Assembly: GCA_051001215.1 (NCBI GenBank)
Contig: JBPCNP010000024.1
Span: forward strand, 1-40,126
Length of the DNA stretch: 40,126 bases
From: DATAQC01 sp051001215
Lineage (GTDB): Bacteria > Actinomycetota > Acidimicrobiia > Acidimicrobiales > AC-14
Direction: 5' to 3'
Shown: piece by piece, positions 34,318 through 40,126 of the stretch
Numbering within the stretch: the first letter of the stretch is position 1
How the letters are laid out: every line of letters starts with the position of its first letter
Translations under genes and position numbers: made by a program
The notes under the pieces: model-generated
Told to the model about the DNA's origin: nothing
Databases searched by the model: none
Seen by the model: the letters and a program-made list of their open reading frames with translations, nothing else

Positions 34318-34770
34318 GTGAAGAAACTCTCCGGGCTGGGCTTCGGCATCGACCTGCCCGACGGCTGGGACGGCCGCATCTACCGCCGTTCCAAGGACGC
34401 CGGCGCAGTGGCCAACCGGGCACTTCACGCCGCCACGTTCCCGTTGCCGGAGGGCGTCGGTGACTTCGCCTCCTCGGCCGTGGAGCACATGGCCGCCTCC
34501 GACGTGCTCGTCGTGCTGCTCGAGTACGACCGCGAGGCAGCGGGGACGGCGCTGTTCGCCAGCGAGGGCTTCCCCCCCTCGCTGCGTCCGGACAGGTTCA
34601 GCCCGAACGCCATGCCCAAGATGGTGCCCGGCAAGACGGGAGCCCAGCACTTCTTCACCCTGGACGGGCGGGCGTTCTGCCTGTTCGTCGTGCTCGGCAG
34701 CCACAACGACCGGGTCCGCCTGGCCGCGCTGGCCAGTTCGGTGACCAGCTCGATCAAGGTGGCCGGCTGA
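34318..34770 (+). CDS. Conserved hypothetical protein, last gene of the cassette
   Basis: The 150-aa soluble protein starts at GTG 34318 after a near-perfect GAGGAGG. Sequence features are LGFGIDLPDGWDGRIYRR, a beta-strand/helix pattern, VLLEYD and a final hydrophobic-strand region AFCLFVVLGSH. It has the feel of a PsbP/DUF1795-like alpha-beta sandwich (ligand- or partner-binding), where a W-containing first strand reads LPDGW; this is only a resemblance. It ends 20 bp before the convergent aspS stop. Confidence 0.8.
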   Translation: MKKLSGLGFGIDLPDGWDGRIYRRSKDAGAVANRALHAATFPLPEGVGDFASSAVEHMAASDVLVVLLEYDREAAGTALFASEGFPPSLRPDRFSPNAMPKMVPGKTGAQHFFTLDGRAFCLFVVLGSHNDRVRLAALASSVTSSIKVAG

Positions 34771-34800
34771 CCCACGTCGGGCGGGCAGGCTTACCCGTCC
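34771..34800. terminator. Possible terminator between convergent cassette and aspS ends
   Basis: GGGCGGG and CCCGTCC with an eight-base spacer form an imperfect inverted repeat overlapping the aspS stop codon. There is no T tract. It could serve both strands weakly. Confidence 0.25.
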
Positions 34801-36605
34801 CTGGATGGCACGCGCAGTCCGAGCTCGGCCAACTGGACCGCCTCGAGAGGCGAGGGGGCGCCCGTGAGCGGGTCGGAGCCGGACTGGGTCTTGGGAAAGG
34901 CGATGACCTCGCGGATGTTGTCCTCGCCGGCCAGCAGGGCTACCAGGCGGTCGATGCCGAAGGCGAAGCCGGCATGGGGCGGGGCCCCGTGGCGGAAGGC
35001 GTCGAGCAGGAAACCGAAGCGGGCCTGGGCGGTCTCGGCACCGATCCCGAGGAGCTCGAAGATGCGTTGTTGGATCTCCGGGCGGTGGATCCGCACGCTG
35101 CCCGAGCCCAGCTCCCACCCGTTGAGCACCAGGTCGTAGGCCTGCGACCGCACCTGCACCGGGGCGGAGTCGAGGAGCGCCAGGTCGTCGGGATGGGGCA
35201 TGGTGAAGGGATGGTGGGCCGGAAGGGGCCGGCCCTCGGCGCTCACGCCGTCGAACAGCGGGAAGTCGGTGACCCACAGGTAGAGCAGCCGGCCGTCGCC
35301 CGACGGCGGGCGGCCCTCGGCCAGGCGCAAGGCACCGAGGGCCTGGTTGGCCACGGCGCGCTCGCCCGCCACCACGAGCAGGAGGTCGCCGGGCTGGGCG
35401 CCGAGACCGACGGCGAGACCCGTCCGCTCGTCGTCGGACAAGAACTTGGCCACCGGTGAGTCGAGCTCGCCTTCGGCGCCGACACGGGCCCACACCAGGC
35501 CGGCGGCACCGGCCAGCTTGGCCCGGTCGGTGAGACGGTCGAGGTGGGCCCGGGTCGTGCCGGAACCGCCGGCCACCCTGATCCCCTTCACGACCGGCGA
35601 CTGGAAGGCCCGGAAGCTTGTCGTGGCGAAAACGGCAGTGACATCGACCAGTTCCATGCCGAAACGGGTGTCGGGCTTGTCCGTGCCGTAGCGGTCCTGC
35701 GCCTCCCGCCAGGTCATGCTGGCGATCTCGCCGGCGGGAACGGACACCTCGGCCAGGCCAGAGTCGGCCGCCGCCGCGGTGGCGGCCAGCACGACCGAGC
35801 TGATGACGGCCATCACCTCGTCGGCACCGACGAAGGAGGCCTCGGCGTCGAGCTGGGTGAACTCGAGCTGGCGGTCGGCGCGAGCATCCTCGTCGCGCAG
35901 GCAACGAGCCAGCTGGTAGTAGCGATCGGTGCCTCCCACCATCAGGAGCTGCTTGAACAACTGAGGGCTCTGAGGCAGGGCGTAGAAGCTCCCGGGTTGC
36001 TGGCGGCTGGGCACCACGAAGTCGCGGGCCCCCTCGGGCGTGGAGGCCACGAGCACCGGTGTCTCCACCTCGATGAACCCGGCTGCACCCATGGAGGCCC
36101 GCACGGACGCGTTGACCACCGAGCGCATGCGCAGGCGGCGCTGCATGACCGGTCGTCGCAGGTCGACGTAGCGGTGGCGCAGACGGACGATCTCCTCGGC
36201 GTCGACGCGGTCGGTGACGGGGAACGGGGGCGGGTCGGCCGTGTTCAGCACCTCGACCCGGCAATCGCCCACCTCGACGTCGCCGGTGGCCAGTGCCGGG
36301 TTGGCGGTGCCCTCGGGGCGGGCCCGGACGGTGCCGGTGACCTGGAGGACGTACTCGGCCCGCAGGTCGTGGGCACCGTCGACCACGCACTGCACGACGC
36401 CCGTGTGGTCGCGCAGGTCGACGAAGGCCAGATGCTCACCGTGCTCGCGCCGGCGATCGACCCACCCGCACACGCTCACCTCGGTCCCGACCTGACCAAG
36501 CCCGAGCTGGCCGCACCAGTGGCTGCGCATGCCCATCGCCGGGCCGGCACTCCGTTCGGGCACGGAGCCGGCACTCCGTTCGGGCACGGAGCCGGCACCC
36601 GTCAC
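34791..36605 (-). CDS. aspS: Aspartyl-tRNA synthetase
   Basis: It charges tRNA-Asp. The class II protein has an OB-fold anticodon domain (VSVCGWVDRRREHGEHLAFVDLRD), the catalytic core (SRQQPGSFYALPQSPQLFKQ, YYQLARCLRDEDARADRQLEFTQLDAEASF), a GAD insertion, and the motif 3 region FAFGIDRLVALLAG. Residues 4-20 are two copies of GSVPERSA from a 24-bp tandem repeat. The GTG at 36605 overlaps the hisS stop (GTGA), but conserved sequence starts only at MRSHWCGQLG, so the ATGs near 36528-36540 are real alternatives. Confidence 0.95.
   Translation of the reverse strand: MTGAGSVPERSAGSVPERSAGPAMGMRSHWCGQLGLGQVGTEVSVCGWVDRRREHGEHLAFVDLRDHTGVVQCVVDGAHDLRAEYVLQVTGTVRARPEGTANPALATGDVEVGDCRVEVLNTADPPPFPVTDRVDAEEIVRLRHRYVDLRRPVMQRRLRMRSVVNASVRASMGAAGFIEVETPVLVASTPEGARDFVVPSRQQPGSFYALPQSPQLFKQLLMVGGTDRYYQLARCLRDEDARADRQLEFTQLDAEASFVGADEVMAVISSVVLAATAAAADSGLAEVSVPAGEIASMTWREAQDRYGTDKPDTRFGMELVDVTAVFATTSFRAFQSPVVKGIRVAGGSGTTRAHLDRLTDRAKLAGAAGLVWARVGAEGELDSPVAKFLSDDERTGLAVGLGAQPGDLLLVVAGERAVANQALGALRLAEGRPPSGDGRLLYLWVTDFPLFDGVSAEGRPLPAHHPFTMPHPDDLALLDSAPVQVRSQAYDLVLNGWELGSGSVRIHRPEIQQRIFELLGIGAETAQARFGFLLDAFRHGAPPHAGFAFGIDRLVALLAGEDNIREVIAFPKTQSGSDPLTGAPSPLEAVQLAELGLRVPSRDG
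36535..36600 (-). repeat. 24-bp tandem repeats at the hisS/aspS boundary
   Basis: GCCGGCACTCCGTTCGGGCA is repeated with a 24-bp period about two and a half times. It is read in frame at the start of AspS. The minus-strand sequence (GTGCCCGAACGGAGTGCCGG) is reminiscent of repeat A (GGGCCCGAGCGG...GAGCGG...TGCC) but shorter and diverged, so common origin is uncertain. Confidence 0.7.
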
Positions 36606-37852
36606 GTCAGCCTCTTCACGACGTGGGCGACGACGTCGCTGCGCCCGACCGTCTCCTGGTCGCCGTCGCCGAGGTCGCGCACCGTCACCGTGGCGTCGGC
36701 CCGCTCCCGCTCGCCTACGACCAGGGCCAGGCGGGCGCCGGAGCGATCGGCGGCCTTGAACTGGGCCTTCATGGACCGGTCACCGAAGGCCCGGTCGGCG
36801 GACACGTCCGACCGGCGCAGCTCGTGGGTGAGCTCGAGTGCTTCTCGGCCGCCGGTGGTGTCGACCACGAAGACGTCGACCGTGGCCGTCGGCGCAGGGA
36901 ACACCCCTTCGGCGTCGCAGGCCAGTAGGAGGCGCTCGATGCCCAGGCCGAAGCCGATCCCCGGCGTGGGCGGGCCGCCGAGGGCCTCGGCCAGGCCGTC
37001 GTAGCGTCCCCCACCACCGACGGCGTTCTGAGCCGACTCGAGCGCTCCGGCGGCCAGCTCGAAGGTGGTACGGGTGTAGTAGTCGAGGCCGCGCACCAGC
37101 CGCGTGTCGATCGTGTACGGCACCCCGAGGGCCTCCAGGCCGCTGCGGACCCGGGCGAAGTGGTCGCGGCACGGATCGCAGAGGTGGTCGACGGAGCGGG
37201 GGACATCGGCGGTGGCTTCCCGGCAGGCCCGCCGTTTGCAGTCCAGGACGCGAAGCGGATTGCCGAGCGCCCGCAGCCGGTGCTCGTCGCAGAGGCGGTC
37301 CAGCCGGTCGCCGAGGAACGAAGCCAGGGCCGCGGTGTAGGCCGGCCGGCAGACGGAGTCGCCCAGCGAATTGAGGAGGAGCTCGACCCGGCACAGGCCC
37401 AGATCGGCCACGACGGACACCGCCAGGCCGATCACCTCGACGTCGAGATCGGCGTCGGTGGGGCCAAGCACCTCGACCCCCACCTGGTGGTGCTGGCGGT
37501 AACGACCGGCCTGAGCCCGCTCGTACCGGAAGTTCGGTGCCGCGTACCAGGCCTTGAAGGGCAGGGCGGGACGGTGCTGGGCCCAGGCCCGCACGACCGA
37601 CGCCGTGCCCTCCGGGCGCAGGGCCAGGTGGCGATCGCCCCTGTCCCGGAAGTCGTACATCTCCTTGCCCACCACATCGGTGCCCTCCCCCAGCCGGGTG
37701 AACACGCCCACCTCCTCGAACATGGGGCTGACGACCAGGCCGTACCCCGCCCGGCCCACGATCGAGGCGAAGCCGGCCACCAGCGCCTGCCACCGCGCCG
37801 ACTCGGGCGCGAGCACGTCATGGGTTCCCGGCGGGGAACGGAGCTCGGCCAC
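36602..37852 (-). CDS. hisS: Histidyl-tRNA synthetase
   Basis: It charges tRNA-His. The 416-aa protein has motif 2 (YAAPNFRYERAQAGRYRQHHQVGVEVLG), the histidine-specific LVRGLDYYTRTTFE, motif 3 (PGIGFGLGIERLLLA) and the C-terminal anticodon domain. The GTG at 37852 is preceded by a TAGCCT box with 6 nt spacing, indicating a leaderless message. aspS overlaps by 4 bp downstream. Confidence 0.96.
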   Translation of the reverse strand: MAELRSPPGTHDVLAPESARWQALVAGFASIVGRAGYGLVVSPMFEEVGVFTRLGEGTDVVGKEMYDFRDRGDRHLALRPEGTASVVRAWAQHRPALPFKAWYAAPNFRYERAQAGRYRQHHQVGVEVLGPTDADLDVEVIGLAVSVVADLGLCRVELLLNSLGDSVCRPAYTAALASFLGDRLDRLCDEHRLRALGNPLRVLDCKRRACREATADVPRSVDHLCDPCRDHFARVRSGLEALGVPYTIDTRLVRGLDYYTRTTFELAAGALESAQNAVGGGGRYDGLAEALGGPPTPGIGFGLGIERLLLACDAEGVFPAPTATVDVFVVDTTGGREALELTHELRRSDVSADRAFGDRSMKAQFKAADRSGARLALVVGERERADATVTVRDLGDGDQETVGRSDVVAHVVKRLT

Positions 37853-37858
37853 ATCGGG

Positions 37859-37864
37859 AGGCTA
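37859..37864 (-). promoter_or_regulatory. Candidate leaderless -10 box for hisS-aspS
   Basis: TAGCCT on the minus strand ends 6 nt before the hisS GTG. The same hexamer serves the mauE-like operon at 31201. Confidence 0.5.
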
Positions 37865-37929
37865 CCGGCCTGTCACGGCGGTCTCGACGTGGGTGGACCC
37901 CCGACGCACCAGCGGGTAGGACAACGGCC

Positions 37930-38220
37930 ATGACTTCGATCGCGGTGGGCGACATCGCTCCCGTTCGCCACGGCGAAGCCATGAGCCTGGCGGCCGCCGA
38001 GTACGGACGATTCACCGACCTCCTCGTCGGCCTCAGCCCCGACGACTGGGCGCGCCCCACCGCCTGTGAGCCCTGCCCTGCGTCTCACCGGGCCGCAGGA
38101 ACCACTTTCGTGAACGGCACCGGCGGTGAAGCAATGGAGATCGACGCCGGCGAGTGGATCTGGACCATCTCGGGTCGTGCCCCGGGCACCGGTCTGTTGG
38201 CCAGGGCGCTGGCGCTGTAG
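37930..38220 (+). pseudogene. Remnant of a DinB/MDMPI-type (TIGR03083-like) gene with internal deletion
   Basis: The 96-aa reading joins two pieces that normally lie far apart in proteins of the maleylpyruvate isomerase/DinB-like family. The first, YGRFTDLLVGLSPDDWARPTAC, resembles the N-terminal LxxLxxDDWxRPTxC segment. From about residue 58 the sequence resembles the C-terminal end (GEWIWTISGRAPGTGLLA). The helical middle, including the usual W-x-V-x-D-x-x-AH segment with its His, is absent; family members are about 200-260 aa. The frame remains open, so an in-frame deletion of roughly 400-500 bp is likely. The product is presumably non-functional. Confidence 0.65.
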
Positions 38221-38229
38221 CGGGCCCCC

Positions 38230-38235
38230 TACGAT
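38230..38235 (+). promoter_or_regulatory. Candidate leaderless -10 box for the arsC-like gene
   Basis: TACGAT lies 7 nt before the ATG at 38243. Two further in-frame ATGs at 38234 and 38237 overlap or touch the box and are therefore less likely starts. Confidence 0.45.
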
Positions 38236-38242
38236 GATGACC

Positions 38243-38593
38243 ATGGATACCACCGTCTGGTTCAACCCCGCTTGCTCCAACTGCCTGACGACCCAGGGCA
38301 TCCTCGAGGACCGAGGCGTCGAGGCCGACTACGTGCGCTACCTCGAGCAAGCACCCGGTCGTGACGAACTGGTGCGGGTGCTGTCCATGCTCGGCACCGA
38401 CGACCCCCGGATCATCGTCCGGGAGAAGGAGCCCGTCTACCACGAGCTGGGCCTGGGCTCGGCCGGGCCCGACGAGTTGCTCGACGCCATGGCCGCCAAT
38501 CCTGTTCTCATCCAGCGGCCCATCGTCATCCACGGAGACCGAGCCGTCGTCGCCCGGCCGCCCGAACGGGTCCTCGAGCTCCTCGACGACTGA
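38243..38593 (+). CDS. ArsC/Spx-family arsenate reductase-like protein (glutaredoxin type)
   Basis: The 116-aa protein has the family active site WFNPACSNCLTTQGIL (C11 and C14), the segment IIVREKEPVYHELGL with the first Arg of the ArsC triad, and RPIVIHGDRAVVARPPE with the other two, so it looks like glutathione/mycothiol-dependent ArsC rather than Spx. Arsenate reduction is plausible, but no ars transporter or regulator is in the window and some members serve other thiol redox roles. It is convergent with the coiled-coil gene. Confidence 0.88.
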   Translation: MDTTVWFNPACSNCLTTQGILEDRGVEADYVRYLEQAPGRDELVRVLSMLGTDDPRIIVREKEPVYHELGLGSAGPDELLDAMAANPVLIQRPIVIHGDRAVVARPPERVLELLDD

Positions 38594-38636
38594 TCGGATC
38601 ATTCCGACCGGTTGCCTGCCACCGAGCTGGGGACGC
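38594..38636. other. Short convergent spacer with a weak hairpin
   Basis: TCGG, six bases, CCGA forms a small hairpin near 38595-38608, just after the ArsC-like stop. It may act as a weak terminator. Confidence 0.25.
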
Positions 38637-39845
38637 TCAGAAGGCTGTGGTACGCAGCAACGCCACTGCGATGCCGATGGCGAGGATGACCAAAATCAGG
38701 AGCGCGGTCGTGATCGCCAATGTGTCAACGCTCTTCGTAGGTTGGTTCCGAGCCGGGGTCTCCCCGACCCCCGCTGGGGCGATCACCTCTTCGTGATCGA
38801 CCGTATCCGGGCTTGGCGTGTCCTCGGTCTCCGGTTCGCCGATGGTCCCCGTGACAGCGGCATCCCACAGGTCTGACACCTGACGCTCTTCGACGACAGG
38901 TGGTGCGACACCCTGCGCGCCATCGGCGGCCGCCGTCGGCTGGGCAGTGACGGCATCGGCGACGACCAAAGAAGCAGTCAGCCGGGTCCTTCCCTCGGCC
39001 AGAGCTGCCGCAGCCTCGGCTCGGTCCCGATCAGCATCGGCTTGGGCGTCCGCCAGCCTGGCGGCAGCCTTTTCACGGTCGTCCTGAACAGCTTGTCGGA
39101 TTCGGGCGATCTCCGCCTCGGCGGCCGCCTTGAGCTCGGATGCCTGCGTCCGTGCCTGATTGAGCACCTTGGCCGCCTCACCGAGGCGCGATGAGGCCTG
39201 TGCCATCTCGTCGTCAGCCGCCTGGCGGATTTGCGTGGCGTCGACTTGGGCGGCGGCGACGATCTCGGAGGCTTGTGCCTGTGCCGCTTCCCGTGTTGCA
39301 GACGCCTGTTGTTGTGCCTCGGCCAGAGCGACCGCGGCCAGTCGGCGGTCTTCCTCGGCGGCCTCCCCGACACGGGTCGCGTCCGCCCTGGCGGTGGCGA
39401 GAAGGTCTGTCGCCTGTGTCTGGGCCTCGGCCAGGGCGGCGGCAGCTTGTTGACGGTCGGCGTCAGCGGCGGATTGTGCCGCCGCCAGACCCTTTCTGGC
39501 CTGCTCGGCTTCATCGGCAGCAGCCTGGCGAACCCGACTGGCATAGGCCTCGGCAAAGAGTTGGATCTCCGACGCCTGCTGTTGTGCATCGTCTTTGGCA
39601 GTGGCGAGGAGCTCCGGTGCCTGTGTCTGGGCCTCGGCGAGGGCGGTGGTGGCCTGCTGGCGGTCGGCGTCAGCGGCGGATCGTGCCGCCGCCAAGCGCA
39701 TGCTGGCCTGCTCACGGTCGTCGGCGGCAGCTTGGCGGATGCGCGTGGCATCGGCCTCGGCGGCGGACAGGAGCTCCGAGGCCTGCTGTTGTGCCTCGGC
39801 CAGGGCCGTGGCGGTCAGCTCGCGGTCACGATCGGCGGCCGCCAC
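38637..39845 (-). CDS. Alanine-rich coiled-coil protein with C-terminal membrane anchor
   Basis: The 402-aa reading from the GTG at 39845 is almost wholly helical repeats such as ALAEAQTQATDLLATARADA and RQAADDEMAQASSRL, with an 11-residue-like rhythm, rich in Ala, Gln, Asp and Arg. From about residue 300 it becomes a Pro/Glu/Thr linker, then ends with one membrane helix (about 377-396) and a short basic tail, so the rod should be tail-anchored, facing the cytosol. No catalytic motif is seen. The same frame continues upstream beyond the window, interrupted by a TAG at 39960-39962, so the GTG start may be only a reinitiation site. Confidence 0.7.
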   Translation of the reverse strand: MAAADRDRELTATALAEAQQQASELLSAAEADATRIRQAAADDREQASMRLAAARSAADADRQQATTALAEAQTQAPELLATAKDDAQQQASEIQLFAEAYASRVRQAAADEAEQARKGLAAAQSAADADRQQAAAALAEAQTQATDLLATARADATRVGEAAEEDRRLAAVALAEAQQQASATREAAQAQASEIVAAAQVDATQIRQAADDEMAQASSRLGEAAKVLNQARTQASELKAAAEAEIARIRQAVQDDREKAAARLADAQADADRDRAEAAAALAEGRTRLTASLVVADAVTAQPTAAADGAQGVAPPVVEERQVSDLWDAAVTGTIGEPETEDTPSPDTVDHEEVIAPAGVGETPARNQPTKSVDTLAITTALLILVILAIGIAVALLRTTAF

Positions 39846-39959
39846 GACATCGGTGGCCTGTGTCTCGGCCTCGGCCAGGGCGGCGGCGGCCTGTTGACGG
39901 TCGGCGTCAGCGGCTTGGCGGACGCGCGGGGCATCGTTCTCGGCTGCGCACCGTAGCCC

Positions 39960-40124
39960 CTAGGCCTGTCGTCGCGCCTCGGCCAGGGCCGTGGCAACGA
40001 GCTCGCGGTCACGATCGGCGGCGGCCACGACATCGGCGGCCTGTGTCTGGGCCTCGGTTAGGGCGGCGGCGGCCTGTTGACGGTCGGAGTCAGCGGCGGA
40101 TCGGGCCGCCGCCAGGCCCACCCT
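39960..40124 (-). pseudogene. Upstream part of the coiled-coil gene, ending at an in-frame TAG (partial)
   Basis: Reading in the same frame as the gene downstream, the minus strand from the window edge encodes SAADSDRQQAAAALTEAQTQA and ELVATALAEARRQA, then TAG. Repeats resume as VRQAADADRQQAAAALAEA within about 13 codons. The codons just after the TAG (GLRCAAENDAP) are the most diverged of any repeat. Either a longer gene has acquired a nonsense mutation, or the upstream ORF truly ends here. Its start lies outside the window. Confidence 0.6.
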
Positions 40125-40126
40125 GG

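Overview
The window is about 40 kb of very GC-rich, densely packed DNA with long operons, GTG starts, 1-8 bp gene overlaps and many leaderless-type promoters (a TANNNT box 6-7 nt before the start codon). Actinobacterial markers are present: a mIHF-type integration host factor next to gmk-rpoZ-coaBC-metK-priA, a PriA with no Walker A motif, and the efp-nusB-pyrR-pyrBC-carAB-pyrDF neighbourhood. I infer an actinobacterium, possibly of the Acidimicrobiia; the class cannot be settled from this sequence.

Layout. Bases 1-92 may hold the 3' end of a plus-strand gene. From 30550 down to 100 almost everything is on the minus strand and reads, in transcription order: rarA, two small membrane proteins, alaS, ruvX, mltG, aroE, prepilin peptidase, aroC, an aroK-aroB fusion, aroQ, (a plus-strand VOC gene), pepQ-like peptidase, efp, nusB, a vapBC toxin-antitoxin pair, pyrR, pyrB, pyrC, carA, carB, pyrD, pyrF, mihF, gmk, rpoZ, coaBC, metK, priA and a histidine phosphatase. 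This is core metabolism: shikimate and pyrimidine synthesis, CoA and SAM synthesis, translation and transcription factors. From 30584 to 34770 a plus-strand accessory cassette sits between rarA and aspS: a lipoprotein, a MauE-like membrane protein, a Tat-exported cysteine-rich protein resembling the methylamine dehydrogenase light chain fused to a ricin-type beta-trefoil, a MauD-like thioredoxin-fold protein, a 24-codon ORF, a polytopic membrane protein and a 150-aa unknown. Then come hisS-aspS (minus), a decayed DinB/MDMPI-type gene and an ArsC-like reductase (plus), and at the right edge an alanine-rich coiled-coil protein interrupted by an in-frame TAG.

Main points of interest. (1) The cassette has the exported, disulfide-rich light-chain-like protein and its MauE/MauD-type maturation partners. 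It has no heavy chain and no MauG, and the second Trp of the TTQ cofactor is missing, so it is probably not methylamine dehydrogenase. (2) A GC-rich 30/32-bp repeat beginning GGGCCCGAGCGGCCC recurs in five places, four of them in frame inside linkers or termini of essential enzymes (CoaBC, CarB, NusB, AroKB). A second palindromic element is read in the same frame in PriA and CarA. (3) Two candidate RNA switches: a PyrR-binding loop followed by a terminator hairpin before pyrR, and two mutually exclusive hairpins covering the efp ribosome binding site. (4) vapBC is inserted in the nusB-pyrR junction under a perfect TATAAT leaderless promoter. (5) aroQ has lost its coupled ATG frame through one extra base in a run of six G (plus strand).
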